The notes: generated by a model not told the origin, from the sequence alone. Numbered from the stretch's first letter, positions 8,457 through 17,401 are shown. The stretch is 64,000 nucleotides of DNA from Hymenobacter montanus (GCF_014699115.1 NZ_JACXAD010000008.1:124001-188000); one strand, 5' to 3'. Translations and numbers: made by a program.

Positions 8457-9058
8457 ACGCCCAATCCCACCGAGATTCAACGCCGAGTCCTTACTCTTGC
8501 GATACCCCAAGCCCTGCCAACATTCATCACTGATCCAGCCAAGTTTTTACCAGAATTCCGCATAGCTTTGTTGACCGTGGAAGATGTTTTATCCCAGAAA
8601 GGCCGGCTTACCAGGCCGATGGCCGGCAAGACGATTTAAATTACTTGCGTCAGGACTTTACTATTTGCTTGACTTCGTCATGGATTTTCCACTCACCACG
8701 GTCAAGCTCAGTAAGCCCTTGTATCGACCTTCCCGGCAAAAACCAAATGCTCAAATAGGGCATCCAAGGCGCATTCACCGAGGGGCTTTTCCAGCGCGTT
8801 GCATGCGCTCAAAGGAGCTGGTTTCAGCACTCTGCCCTTGCTGGCGACGGTTTCCACTTTCCTCTGGAAGTATCAGGCGCTCAACTAGCTCCTTCTATTC
8901 AAAACTGAGTGGTCATGATTTGATGCTTTTGCCAGCAGCTTGTTGAGTCATGACGCAACGGCAAGAGGTTTAAGGCAAGGTACGCCTGGCGCAATCAGGT
9001 TTTCGGTGAATACGCGAAACCGCTCGGAATGCCCCTTCCAAAGCCCGGCCCCACCCCC
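8457..9058. other. no recognisable gene
   Basis: About 600 bases between the insertion element remnant and the dnaN promoter. An open frame at 8584-8946 on the plus strand gives a Ser/Arg-rich sequence without family resemblance. Short frames read like worn transposase pieces but I cannot assign them. Probably decayed mobile DNA. Confidence 0.4.
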
Positions 9059-9066
9059 TATCTTTG
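9059..9066 (+). promoter_or_regulatory. dnaN promoter -7 box
   Basis: TATCTTTG fits the Bacteroidota -7 consensus TAnnTTTG exactly. It lies 30 bases before the dnaN start, giving a predicted 5' leader of about 25 nucleotides. Confidence 0.6.
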
Positions 9067-9096
9067 CCCTCCCTCACCCCTAGCCCTGCCTTTTTT

Positions 9097-10221
9097 ATGA
9101 AATTTATTGTTTCGTCTTCCGCGCTGCTCAAGCAGCTGCAAAGCATCAACGGCGTGGTTACGAACAACCCCGTGGTGCCCATTCTGGAGAACTTTCTGTT
9201 TGAGATTGAGGCTGGTAAGCTTACCATCACGGCCTCCGACCTGGAAACCAGCATGATTACCGAGCTGCCCGTGGAGGCCCGCGATACCGGCCGCATCGCG
9301 GCGCCGGCGCGCATCCTGCTCGACACCCTCAAGAACCTGCCCGACCAGCCCGTGACCTTCACCCTGGACGAGGAAACCTACACCATCGAAATCAGCTCGG
9401 CTAATGGGCGCTACAAGCTGGCCGGCGAAAACGCTGCCGACTTCCCCCGGGTGCCGGTCGTAAAGGGCTCCTCGCCCATTGAGATGCCGTCGTCGTCGCT
9501 GGCGCGGGCCATCAACAAAACCATTTTCGCGGTCAGCACCGACGAGCTGCGCCCGGCCATGACCGGCATTCTGGTGCAGCTGGCCGACGCGCAGGTAACC
9601 TTCGTGGCTACCGACGGCCACCGCCTGCTGCGCTACCGCCGCCAGGATGTAGGCGCCGGCCAAACCGCGAACCTCATCATCCCGCGCAAAGCCTTCAACC
9701 TGCTGAAAGGCACCTTGCCCTCGGAGGCCACGCCGGTAAAAATGGAGTTCAACCAGAGCAACGCCTACTTCAGCTTCAACCAGATGCGCCTGGTGTGCCG
9801 CCTGATTGACGAGCGGTACCCGGACTACGAAAACGTGATTCCGGTGAGCAACCCCAACAAGCTGGTTATCAGCCGGGCCGAGCTGCTTAATTCGGTGCGC
9901 CGCATCAGCATATACTCCAACAAAACCACGCACCAGGTGCGCCTGCGCCTGGCCGGCTCCGAGCTGGTGGTATCGGCCGAAGACCTGGACTTCAGCAACG
10001 AAGCCAAGGAAACCCTGACCTGCCAGTACGACGGCGAGGACATGGAAATTGGCTTCAACGCCCGCTTCCTGCTCGAAATGCTGTCGAACATCGACTCGGA
10101 GGAAATCACCCTGGAGCTGAGCACGCCCAACCGCGCCGGCCTGCTCATGCCCACGCTGGCCGACGACAATGAAAGCATCCTGATGCTGGTGATGCCGGTG
10201 ATGCTCAATAACTACGTCTGA
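9097..10221 (+). CDS. dnaN: DNA polymerase III beta sliding clamp
   Basis: A 374-residue DnaN, the ring-shaped clamp that tethers the replicative polymerase to DNA. The N-terminus MKFIVSSSALLKQLQSINGV, the segment FVATDGHRLL near residues 170-180 and the C-terminal PTLADDNESILMLVMPVML are diagnostic, and the length is normal. An in-frame ATG further upstream (9064) lies in untranslated-looking sequence before the conserved start. In related genomes dnaN often lies close to gldFG and gldC; here the catalase, cat-like gene and insertion element separate it from gldG, suggesting an insertion into an ancestral cluster. Confidence 0.96.
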   Translation: MKFIVSSSALLKQLQSINGVVTNNPVVPILENFLFEIEAGKLTITASDLETSMITELPVEARDTGRIAAPARILLDTLKNLPDQPVTFTLDEETYTIEISSANGRYKLAGENAADFPRVPVVKGSSPIEMPSSSLARAINKTIFAVSTDELRPAMTGILVQLADAQVTFVATDGHRLLRYRRQDVGAGQTANLIIPRKAFNLLKGTLPSEATPVKMEFNQSNAYFSFNQMRLVCRLIDERYPDYENVIPVSNPNKLVISRAELLNSVRRISIYSNKTTHQVRLRLAGSELVVSAEDLDFSNEAKETLTCQYDGEDMEIGFNARFLLEMLSNIDSEEITLELSTPNRAGLLMPTLADDNESILMLVMPVMLNNYV

Positions 10222-10358
10222 TCACGGATTTAGTCGGATTTTGCGGATTTCACGGATTGCTTGTTACTCCGAGAAGCCTGCAAAATTCGGCCGTATTCGA
10301 GTGAGTGTGCGAAGACAAATACTCCGCGAAATCAGTAAAATCAGATTAAATCTGTGAT
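10222..10358. repeat. palindromic element (CGGATTT family), copy 1
   Basis: Left arm 10222-10258 contains CACGGATTTAGTCGGATT and CGGATTTCACGGATT; right arm 10324-10358 is its imperfect inverse, with AATCAGATTAAATCTGTGAT. About 65 bp separate the arms. The element fills the whole gap between dnaN and gldC, starting right after the dnaN stop and ending right at the gldC ATG. The same family recurs at 31954-32147. Confidence 0.75.
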
Positions 10359-10694
10359 ATGAAGAAATCAGAAATCCGCTTCAGCATTGCGCTGGACGAG
10401 AACAAAATACCCGAGGCCATCAGTTGGTCGGCCACCGATGCCGGGCCGGACATTCACTTCGCCAAGGCCATCAATATTGCGCTGTGGGACCGGGAGCAGG
10501 TGGGCACCATGAAAATCGACCTCTGGACCAAAGACATGCCCGTGGATGAGATGAAGCGCTTTTGCGTCGACAACATCGGCTCCATGGCCGAGAACATCGT
10601 GACGGCGACCAACGACAAGGAGATGGCAACCAAGATGCGGGCCCTGTGCAAGGAGCTGTCGGATTACCTGGACAAACAAGAGCAGAACGGCTAG
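10359..10694 (+). CDS. gldC: gliding motility protein GldC
   Basis: A 111-residue soluble protein matching GldC, an accessory gliding protein of Bacteroidota whose molecular role is not well defined. Conserved stretches visible are MKKSEIRFSIALDENKIPE, ISWSATDA and DLWTKDMPVDEMKRF near residues 50-65. No signal peptide or membrane segment. The ATG abuts the right arm of the palindromic element, and a strong hairpin follows at 10836. It may be cotranscribed with dnaN. Confidence 0.93.
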   Translation: MKKSEIRFSIALDENKIPEAISWSATDAGPDIHFAKAINIALWDREQVGTMKIDLWTKDMPVDEMKRFCVDNIGSMAENIVTATNDKEMATKMRALCKELSDYLDKQEQNG

Positions 10695-10835
10695 CCCGAA
10701 GTAACCACGGCTAAAGCGAGCCCGGGCAATGGGGCGTGTATATCCTAATCCTATATGCCCGCAACTAGACGCCAAACGGAAGAGCTAGCCGCGGGCGGGC
10801 TAATAGATACATCTGGTCAGCCATCCTGAATCGAA

Positions 10836-10864
10836 AAGGCCCGTCGCTTAGCGCGACGGGCCTT
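10836..10864. terminator. bidirectional intrinsic terminator
   Basis: AAGGCCCGTCGC and GCGACGGGCCTT form a perfect 12-bp GC-rich stem with a five-base loop, flanked by A-rich and T-rich sequence. It lies between gldC and the convergent gene ending at 10900, so it can serve both. Confidence 0.85.
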
Positions 10865-10899
10865 CTTATTCTTATTTGGATTGCCTCCATTAGAGTCGG

Positions 10900-11448
10900 C
10901 TAGCGGGCATTGCGGCCCAGGTTCCCGGCGGGGCGGTTAGCCGGCTTGGGGTTGGTCGGGGCCACGGTCGCGTTGTTGGCCCGGGCGGGCGCCGGGTTCT
11001 GCACCGAGTTAGTGAGCAAAATGCTAGCCGATTGATTGGCGTAGTCCTTATCGAACTTGTAGTAGGTAGCCCGGGAGCCGAAGTAGCTGCTGTACTGATC
11101 GGTGCTGAGCACCGCTTGCAGCTCCTGGTCGCGCTCCTTACACACGCTACCGCACTGTTCATCGATCAGTTGAGGGTTGCCGGCGTTTTTACGCTCGATG
11201 GCGGCCATTTTAGCCACTTTGTCGGCGTTGATGGCGCGCAGCCTGGTGGCTTGGTAGTTGTTGAGCCGGAGGTCGCGCACCATTTGGTTGCTGAGGCGGT
11301 CGGCCCGGGCCTGCACCGGGTTGAGGCGGGGACTCGGCTGGGTTTTATCCTGCGCTTCGACGGTGGATGCGCGCGGGGCCTGCTGGGCAAAAGCACCCCC
11401 GGCCAGTAAGGCCAGCGTGAGGGAAGCAAGAGCGGTTTTGATAGTCAT
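10900..11448 (-). CDS. exported Spy/CpxP-like small protein
   Basis: A 182-residue protein starting MTIKTALASLTLALLAGGAFAQ, a clear signal peptide with cleavage after AFAQ or nearby. The middle, MVRDLRLNNYQATRLRAIN followed by a helical Lys/Asp-rich stretch ending LQAVLSTDQYSSYF, resembles the LTxxQ helical repeats of Spy/CpxP-like periplasmic proteins common in Bacteroidota. It also holds a Cys pair (CGSVC). The C-terminal 40 residues are Asn/Pro/Ala-rich and likely disordered. The ATG at 11448 is preferred over an upstream frame because it starts the signal peptide. Function is probably periplasmic stress or adaptor-like, not proven. Confidence 0.7.
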   Translation of the reverse strand: MTIKTALASLTLALLAGGAFAQQAPRASTVEAQDKTQPSPRLNPVQARADRLSNQMVRDLRLNNYQATRLRAINADKVAKMAAIERKNAGNPQLIDEQCGSVCKERDQELQAVLSTDQYSSYFGSRATYYKFDKDYANQSASILLTNSVQNPAPARANNATVAPTNPKPANRPAGNLGRNAR

Positions 11449-11578
11449 CGTCGTAGGGGTTTTAGTAACACACTTACGCAAGGACTAAGCCAGAGAGAAA
11501 GGGCTCAGTGTTCAGGTTAAACGCAGCAAATGCGGTTGCGGTTCGGCCCTACCCCATTAGTATCGCCCTTCCTACTGG

Positions 11579-12118
11579 CTACCAGTTATTTTTCCACATC
11601 ATCGATTCGACTGGACGGTCGGTTCGGTCGTTGTATTTGGCGCTCTGCTTGAGGTTGTAGCGGGTAGCCACCTCGCCCTGGACGGTGAAGTAGATAAGCT
11701 GACCGATGGGCATGTAGCGGTACACGCGCACGGGCATGGAAACGCTGATTTCCAGGGTCCAGTGGTTGCAAAAGCCCACGTCGCCCTTGCCCGCGGTGGC
11801 GTGAATGTCGATGCCCAGCCGCCCCACGCTGCTTTTGCCTTCGAGAAACGGCACGGTGGCGTGCGTCTCGGTATACTCGTGGGTGACGCCCAGGTAGAGC
11901 CGGCCGGGCTGCAAGACAAACCCTTCGGTTTCGGGGATTTCAAACGTATCGATTTCGTTGTGCCGGCGCGCATCCAGCACCTCGTCGCGGTAAGTGGCCA
12001 GGTACCGGCCGAGGTGGACATCGTACGAATTAGTACCCAGGCAACTGCGGTCGTAAGGCCGGATGACAATGGTGCCTTTCTCAATCTCCGCGAGAATTTG
12101 CTGGTCGGTTAGAATCAT
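11579..12118 (-). CDS. dcd: dCTP deaminase
   Basis: A 179-residue dUTPase-fold enzyme that converts dCTP to dUTP plus ammonia for thymidylate synthesis. Family motifs are the N-terminal MILTDQQILAEIEKG, LGTNSYDVHLG near residues 27-38, VPFLEGKSSVGRLGI near 88-103 and the C-terminal KYNDRTDRP tail. Length and order match bacterial Dcd. It lies 59 bp downstream of the exported protein gene ending at 12178 on the same strand, so the two may share a transcript. Confidence 0.95.
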   Translation of the reverse strand: MILTDQQILAEIEKGTIVIRPYDRSCLGTNSYDVHLGRYLATYRDEVLDARRHNEIDTFEIPETEGFVLQPGRLYLGVTHEYTETHATVPFLEGKSSVGRLGIDIHATAGKGDVGFCNHWTLEISVSMPVRVYRYMPIGQLIYFTVQGEVATRYNLKQSAKYNDRTDRPVESMMWKNNW

Positions 12119-12177
12119 TGAAATGGTGAGGCTGAATGGAGAGGCGGAACTAGGGCGTCGGGCGAAGGCTAACGGGA

Positions 12178-13050
12178 TTAACGGTGGGGTCCCGTGGCGT
12201 GGTCCGGGTCATCGTTATCCTCCTCGTACCGGTCTTCGTGCAAGCCGGGCGAGCGGGTGGCGCGCAGGCGGCTGATCAGACTGCGGGGCTCAGGTTCGGG
12301 CTCCGGTTCGGCGGCCAGGTTGTTGATGCGGCGGCTAAGAACCGGCAGCACGCTGGTGGTGAGGTACAAGAGCAGCAGTACGCTGGTCAGGCTCAGCAGC
12401 AGGGTGAAATAGTCGAGCCAGTCGTGCCGGGGAGCCGGGCCCGAAGCCGCGGGCTGGGAAGTGAGGGAGGGCTCCTCGGCGGCATCGGCCGCGCTGGCCG
12501 AGCCCTCGTCGTGGGTGGTGAGGGGGGCGGCTACCGGCGCTTCGGGCTGAGCATCCACATCGGCGGGGGGCACCGCGGCCGCGTCTTCTGAGGCGCCGGA
12601 GGCATTAAACTGGGCCGTGGCTTGCTGGATCAGGCGCTGCTCGGCCCGCACGAGGGCCACCCGCTCGTCGCGTGGCAGGTTATGGATGAAAAACTCGAAA
12701 TTCTTATCCAACAACACCGAGTTAAGCTGTTTCTGAAACTCGGCCAGGGTATTGGGCCCGTTGCCGTAGCGGTTTTTATAGCGCTCGGCCGCGTCGTTAT
12801 AGTTCATAAACAGCCGCTTGAGGGTCGCGTTGTTGTCGAACCCATCAAAGCTGCGACGGGCGGCGGCGGTACGCAGCGTGAGCGGGAACTTGCCCCGGGC
12901 AAACGACTTGTCGTACACCGTCTCCATGGTGCGAAAGTTTAGCTCGTCAATGGTTTTATCGAAGAGGCGCTTGTTGGCTTCCGCGGGCGTTTCGGCGTGG
13001 GCCAACGGGGCCAGCAGGAGCAGCAGAGCGAAGAAAATCTGTTTTACCAT
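12178..13050 (-). CDS. exported protein with C-terminal membrane anchor, unknown function
   Basis: A 290-residue protein. It starts with a signal peptide (MVKQIFFALLLLLAPLAHAE), followed by a helical Arg/Asn-rich region to about residue 165, an acidic Ala/Pro-rich linker, one membrane segment around residues 215-240 (YFTLLLSLTSVLLLLYLTTS) and a charged cytoplasmic-looking tail with a Glu-Pro repeat. I recognise no family. The ATG at 13050 is chosen because it begins the signal peptide; the frame extends six codons further. A long inverted repeat lies just upstream. Confidence 0.65.
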   Translation of the reverse strand: MVKQIFFALLLLLAPLAHAETPAEANKRLFDKTIDELNFRTMETVYDKSFARGKFPLTLRTAAARRSFDGFDNNATLKRLFMNYNDAAERYKNRYGNGPNTLAEFQKQLNSVLLDKNFEFFIHNLPRDERVALVRAEQRLIQQATAQFNASGASEDAAAVPPADVDAQPEAPVAAPLTTHDEGSASAADAAEEPSLTSQPAASGPAPRHDWLDYFTLLLSLTSVLLLLYLTTSVLPVLSRRINNLAAEPEPEPEPRSLISRLRATRSPGLHEDRYEEDNDDPDHATGPHR

Positions 13051-13072
13051 AAGGCAAAGGTCGCGCAAGGTC

Positions 13073-13154
13073 GCGCGAAGTGAAAATATAAGTTTCGCAA
13101 AGGACTATAATTTCCCTTATTTAAATTGGCGAAACTTATATTTTCACTTTGCGC
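13073..13154. repeat. 26-bp inverted repeat at hemL 3' end
   Basis: Arms at 13073-13098 and 13129-13154 are reverse complements with one mismatch; the inner 21 bp (core AGTGAAAATATAAGTTTCGC) are perfect. The 30-base loop is AT-rich. The right arm includes the last codons and stop of hemL; the left arm lies 23 bp upstream of the next minus-strand gene. It could form a transcript hairpin that terminates or attenuates readthrough, or protects the hemL 3' end. Confidence 0.7.
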
Positions 13155-14445
13155 TATGGGCTTCCGCCAACGACTCACGGCAGGCGCGGAGGTAGTGGTC
13201 CACCAAGTCGTCGGTGATGGCCGTGGAGACGAACAGCGCTTCGAACTGCGAGGGCGCCAGGTAGATGCCCCGGTTCAGCATGGCGTGGAAGTAGCGGCCG
13301 AAGGCAGCGGTATCGCATTTTTTGGCGTCTTCCAGGTTGGTTACCGGCTCCGCAGTGAAGAACAGGCTGAACATAGAGCCGACGCGGTTCACGGTGTAAT
13401 TCAGGCCCAGCTCGGCAGCAATTTGGCGGGTGCCGTCGGCGAGGCGGGCGCTGGTCGCTTCGAGGGCCATGTACAGCTCGGGGTGCTCGTGCAGGTAACG
13501 GAGCTGGGCCATGCCGGCGGCGGTGGCGATGGGGTTGCCGGAGAGCGTGCCGGCCTGGTAGACCTTGCCCGCGGGGGCCACGCAGTTCATGATGTCTTCG
13601 CGGCCCCCGTAAGCCCCCACGGGCAGACCGCCCCCGATGATTTTGCCGAGCGTCGTCAGATCCGGCCGGATGCCGTAGAGCTGCTGGGCTCCGCCGGACG
13701 TGAGGCGAAAGCCGGTCATCACCTCGTCGAAAATCAGGACGATGCCGTACTCGGTGCACAGGGCGCGCAGGGCCCGCAGGAAGCCGTCGGCGGGCGCTAC
13801 CAGCCCCATGTTGCCCACCACCGGCTCCAGAATCAGGGCCGCTATCTGGCCGGGGTTGGCGGCGATGAGGGCTTCGACGGCGGGCACGTCGTTGTAGGGC
13901 GCGGTGAGCGTGTCCTGGGCCACGCCCTGGGTTACCCCGGCCGAGTCGGGCTCGCCGGCGGTCAGGGCGCCGCTGCCGGCGGCAATCAGGAAAGCGTCGC
14001 CGTGGCCGTGGTAGCACCCTTCAAACTTGATGATTTTGGCTCGGCCCGTGTAGCCGCGCGCCGCACGGATGGCCGACATGCACGCCTCGGTGCCGGAATT
14101 CACGAGGCGCACCTTTTCGATGCTGGGCACCATTTCCCGAATTAGTTCGGCCATTTCCACCTCCCGGCGGGTGGGTGCGCCAAAGCTGAGCGACTGGGGC
14201 AAGGCCTGGCTCACGGCCTCCAGCACGATTTGCGGGGCATGGCCGAGAATCATCGGCCCCCAGGAGTTGATAAAGTCGACGTAGCGATTGCCGTCGACAT
14301 CGGTAAGCCAGGCCCCCTGGGCGTGCTGCATAAACACCGGGGAGCCACCCACGGAGCGAAAAGCGCGCACGGGAGAGTTGACGCCACCCGGAATCAGGGT
14401 TTTGGCGCGGTCGAAAAGAGCAGAGGAAGTGCTGAGATTGAGCAT
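13144..14445 (-). CDS. hemL: glutamate-1-semialdehyde 2,1-aminomutase
   Basis: A 433-residue PLP enzyme that makes 5-aminolevulinate from glutamate-1-semialdehyde in the C5 haem pathway. Motifs include the N-terminal ALFDRAKTLIPGGVNSPVR, the substrate gate region MILGHAP, FDEVMTGFR near residue 240 and the PLP-lysine block LTTLGKIIGGGLPVGAYGG near 260-280. Length is normal. The ATG at 14445 gives the usual start; the frame runs 18 codons further without family support. It lies 86 bp downstream of the TPR/binding protein gene on the same strand. Confidence 0.95.
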   Translation of the reverse strand: MLNLSTSSALFDRAKTLIPGGVNSPVRAFRSVGGSPVFMQHAQGAWLTDVDGNRYVDFINSWGPMILGHAPQIVLEAVSQALPQSLSFGAPTRREVEMAELIREMVPSIEKVRLVNSGTEACMSAIRAARGYTGRAKIIKFEGCYHGHGDAFLIAAGSGALTAGEPDSAGVTQGVAQDTLTAPYNDVPAVEALIAANPGQIAALILEPVVGNMGLVAPADGFLRALRALCTEYGIVLIFDEVMTGFRLTSGGAQQLYGIRPDLTTLGKIIGGGLPVGAYGGREDIMNCVAPAGKVYQAGTLSGNPIATAAGMAQLRYLHEHPELYMALEATSARLADGTRQIAAELGLNYTVNRVGSMFSLFFTAEPVTNLEDAKKCDTAAFGRYFHAMLNRGIYLAPSQFEALFVSTAITDDLVDHYLRACRESLAEAHSAK

Positions 14446-14531
14446 GAAAAGTAGCGGGCAGCCTGTGCTGCGGAAATCAGAAGAAAGAATGTTTAGCACA
14501 ACAGCGGAGGTGCAGCAAAGATTGCGCGCCG

Positions 14532-16265
14532 CTACCGCAGCACCTGCGCCTCCAGATTGTTCAGCTTGATGATGGGCACCACCTGGTTATCGTGCGCCCC
14601 ACCCTCGTAGCTCTGGCCCTCAAAAATGGCTCCCTGCACCGGGGGCGCCCCCGCCAGGCCGGCTTGCAAGGCCGGCCCGTACTGATGCAGGGCCGCCCCG
14701 AAGTACAGCAGCAGCTCGAAGCCCTGGTTGGCGTACAGCGAGGGCGGCAGGCGCTGCCGCTGCAAATACAGCTGCCGAAACCGACGGTAGCCCGCCCCGC
14801 GCTCGTTGTAGTATTTGGGCATAAAAAAGTAGGCGCTGATCGTGTTCAGGTCCCACACATCAAGCCGGGGGTTGTCGAGCCAGGAACCGGGGCACACCAG
14901 TACCGGGCGCTTGGCGGCCGGCGGCGTCTGCAGCACGTTCAGGGTGTAGGGGCCCAGGCGGCGGTTATCCGACGCCACTACGATGTGGCTGGCGCCGGGC
15001 AGGTCGAGCCCGGCAAAGGCCTTGCTCAAGCTTTCGTTGGTGTCGGCGCTGAAGGAGCGCACGACCGCGATTTTGCCACCCTGCGCTTCGTAAGCGGCTT
15101 TGTAGGCGTTGGCAAAAGCCGCGTCGCCCTTGGTTTCTTCGTGCAGCACGATACCCGGACGGCTGGGGCCAAAGGCTCGGAAGGCAAACTCGGCGGCAAT
15201 GCGGCCCTGGGTAGCGGCGCTGGCCCCGAACAAGTAGTGCCAGGAATTGTCGAGCACCAAGTCGCCATCTTCCGATAGTGGGTTGACGCAGACAATCTGG
15301 TGCTCGCGGGCGTAGCGGGCCAGCAGCCGAGCGCCGGATTTATACACCGGGCCGATGAGCAGGTCCATGCCCGCCAGCTCGGGCTGGGCCAGCACCTGCT
15401 TGAGAACCAGGGTATCGGCGCTGGTATCGTAGGCGAACAGCTGGACCGAACGGCCGGCGCGCTGCAGGCTGTCCTGAGCCAGGCGCAGACCGGCGTAGAG
15501 GTCGGTCACGAACTGGTTTTTGCGCTGGCTTGGCCCGCCCGGGTCGCTCAGCTCGAAGGGCAGCAGCACCGCTACGTTGTAGCTGCTTCGTTTAACCGGG
15601 CGCGGCGGGGGCGTATACCGGGCCCGGTTGAGGTCGAGCTTATCGATTAGCTCGTCCAGAATAGGCTGGTCGGCGTCGGTATAGACGCCGCCGGTTATGA
15701 GCCGATCGGCGTAGGCCCGGCCCAGGGTGGCATCGTTGGGGTAGCGCCGAAGGAGGCGCAGCCAGGTGCTCCGGTCTCTGATACGCGGTAAGTAATTGAC
15801 CTTCATAGCCTCGCGTTCGGGCCCCAGCTGGTTGGCCGGCAGCAGCGCCAGGGTTTTAAAAGCGTTATCGTAGTCCTCTTGCTCAAATGAAACCTGGCTT
15901 TGTAGAAATAAGGCTTCCGGCAGGTTGGGATAATTGGGGTACTCGGTTCGCAGCAGGTTGAGCAGCTGCTCGGCCTCGGGCCATTGCTTGAGGCGGGCGG
16001 CGGCCACGGCGCTCAGGTAGGCGGCATCGGCGGCCTGGGCGAAGCGGGCGGGGCGCTGGGCCAGCGGTTCGAGCTCCTTCAGCGCCAGTTGGTACTTACC
16101 CTGGTCGAGCAGGGCTTTGCCGTTGCGGTAGTGCACGGCCTGCTCAGCGGGTGGCGCGGCAACGGGGCGGGGCTTGGCCGGGGTTTGGGCCAGGGCAGAA
16201 CTGGTTAGCAGCAAGCTGACTGCTAGCCACTGCGCCGGCCGCCACAACGTAGAAGTAAACGTCAT
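14532..16265 (-). CDS. TPR plus type 1 periplasmic-binding-fold protein
   Basis: A 577-residue exported protein. It begins with a signal peptide (AVSLLLTSSALAQ), followed by TPR-like repeats to about residue 220 (YHRNGKALLDQGKYQLALKE-like units). The rest, from VAVLLPFELSDPGG, is a leucine/ABC-type substrate-binding fold (DLLIGPVYKSGARLLARYAR, IVCVNPLSEDGDLV). This architecture is like LpoA, the penicillin-binding protein activator, and like Bacteroidota amino-acid ABC-type binding proteins that lack a transporter. A long upstream frame exists, but the ATG at 16265 begins the signal peptide. The gene is probably cotranscribed with hemL. Confidence 0.75.
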   Translation of the reverse strand: MTFTSTLWRPAQWLAVSLLLTSSALAQTPAKPRPVAAPPAEQAVHYRNGKALLDQGKYQLALKELEPLAQRPARFAQAADAAYLSAVAAARLKQWPEAEQLLNLLRTEYPNYPNLPEALFLQSQVSFEQEDYDNAFKTLALLPANQLGPEREAMKVNYLPRIRDRSTWLRLLRRYPNDATLGRAYADRLITGGVYTDADQPILDELIDKLDLNRARYTPPPRPVKRSSYNVAVLLPFELSDPGGPSQRKNQFVTDLYAGLRLAQDSLQRAGRSVQLFAYDTSADTLVLKQVLAQPELAGMDLLIGPVYKSGARLLARYAREHQIVCVNPLSEDGDLVLDNSWHYLFGASAATQGRIAAEFAFRAFGPSRPGIVLHEETKGDAAFANAYKAAYEAQGGKIAVVRSFSADTNESLSKAFAGLDLPGASHIVVASDNRRLGPYTLNVLQTPPAAKRPVLVCPGSWLDNPRLDVWDLNTISAYFFMPKYYNERGAGYRRFRQLYLQRQRLPPSLYANQGFELLLYFGAALHQYGPALQAGLAGAPPVQGAIFEGQSYEGGAHDNQVVPIIKLNNLEAQVLR

Positions 16266-16301
16266 CGAAGGGGAAATAGGCTTTCTACGGGGAAAGCGGA
16301 G

Positions 16302-16309
16302 CAAAATTA
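16302..16309 (-). promoter_or_regulatory. -7 box for the TPR/binding protein gene
   Basis: On the minus strand this reads TAATTTTG, an exact TAnnTTTG match, 37 bases before the start at 16265. Confidence 0.45.
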
Positions 16310-16375
16310 GCCACAAATGCCGGGGGCCGGGTTGGGCCGGGCGGCTACTTATACGGTCGCCGGCCCCCTCGTCGT

Positions 16376-16383
16376 TATCTTTC
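16376..16383 (+). promoter_or_regulatory. -7 box for the DUF1361 gene
   Basis: TATCTTTC matches seven of eight positions of the Bacteroidota -7 motif, 28 bases before the start at 16411. With the minus-strand box at 16302 it makes a divergent promoter region. Confidence 0.4.
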
Positions 16384-16410
16384 CTCTCGCAACTTTCTTC
16401 TAAGTTATTT

Positions 16411-17085
16411 ATGGCACTTTCCTCCAGCCCATCTTTCTCTCGCTCCCGACTGACGCTGGTTTTTGTGCTGGCCAGCTCCATCGCCCTGAGCATCATGCTG
16501 GTGGTAGGCCGGGTCTTGTTGACGGGCAAGTTAACCTTCTTCTTCCTGATCTGGAACCTGTTTCTGGCCCTGATTCCCTTTGCCATCAGCACCTTACTCG
16601 GCATTTCGGCAGGGCCCCTGCGGGCCCGCCTGCTGGTGCCTGCCGGGGCCGCCTGGCTGCTGTTTTTCCCCAACGCGCCCTACATCCTCACCGACCTGTT
16701 TCACCTCGACGCCCGCCCGGGCATACCGCTCTGGTACGACCTGGCCCTGATTCTGAGCTGCGCCTGGAATGGCCTGATGCTGGCCTACGCCTCGCTTTCC
16801 GACATGCAGCGCCTGGTGCAGCAGCGGCTGGGCGTTTGGGCCGGCTGGGGGTTTGCCACGGTCGCGCTGCTGCTCAGCGGCTTTGGCATCTACCTGGGCC
16901 GCTACCTGCGCTTCAACTCCTGGGACGTGCTGGCCAACCCGCTCACGCTGTTTTATGACATCGTAAATCGCATTTTTCACCCCTTTTCGTTTCCGGGCAC
17001 CTGGGGCGTGACGCTGGTTTTCGGCCTGTTCCTGCTGGTTGGCTACAGCACGGTGCGCCTGCTGGGGCACCCGCACGAGGAATAA
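16411..17085 (+). CDS. DUF1361 integral membrane protein
   Basis: A 224-residue protein with six to seven hydrophobic segments. The block LLFFPNAPYILTDLFHL near residues 85-105 and FGIYLGRYLRFNSWDVL near 155-172 are the DUF1361 signatures. Its biochemical role is unknown. The frame is open far upstream over the opposite gene, but the ATG at 16411 follows a promoter-like box and gives the typical short N-terminus. It stands alone and is divergent from the TPR/binding protein gene. Confidence 0.88.
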   Translation: MALSSSPSFSRSRLTLVFVLASSIALSIMLVVGRVLLTGKLTFFFLIWNLFLALIPFAISTLLGISAGPLRARLLVPAGAAWLLFFPNAPYILTDLFHLDARPGIPLWYDLALILSCAWNGLMLAYASLSDMQRLVQQRLGVWAGWGFATVALLLSGFGIYLGRYLRFNSWDVLANPLTLFYDIVNRIFHPFSFPGTWGVTLVFGLFLLVGYSTVRLLGHPHEE

Positions 17086-17401
17086 GTTACCCTGACCAGC
17101 AACTCTGCGACAGCGCCTTGAGCCTTATGCACGGGCCACGCCTGCGGTGGTGATGACTACATTTATTACAACCATTGCTTTCTAGCCAACCCAAGTTGCG
17201 GACTAGCCGCGTAGCGGCGATAGGTTAGTAGAGAGAACATGGTACCCCGGGCTAAACGAGAGCCGCGTAGCGGTGACAGACCAACGCCAACAGCCGTTTA
17301 GCAGGGCCGAATACAATTAAGCTAAATGCCTTTTTTGATGCTGGGGGCCGCGTCTACCAAAGGCAGCGGTTTTATTTATAACAGTTCTGAATAATAGCTG
17401 C
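17086..17401. other. intergenic region with two CCGCGTAGCGG palindromes
   Basis: No gene is visible in these 316 bases. The 11-bp palindrome-like unit CCGCGTAGCGG occurs twice, near 17205 and 17264, in the contexts AGCCGCGTAGCGGCGA and AGCCGCGTAGCGGTGA. They may be small dispersed repeats or processing hairpins between the convergent genes. Confidence 0.4.

Noticed and set aside
8584..8946. 120-codon open frame upstream of dnaN
   Set aside because: Ser/Arg-rich sequence without family resemblance in a region that looks decayed; not called as a gene.
13126..14145. 339-codon open frame on the plus strand opposite hemL
   Set aside because: It is antisense to a complete, family-length hemL and has the Gly/Ala/His-rich composition expected from reading GC-rich genes backwards.
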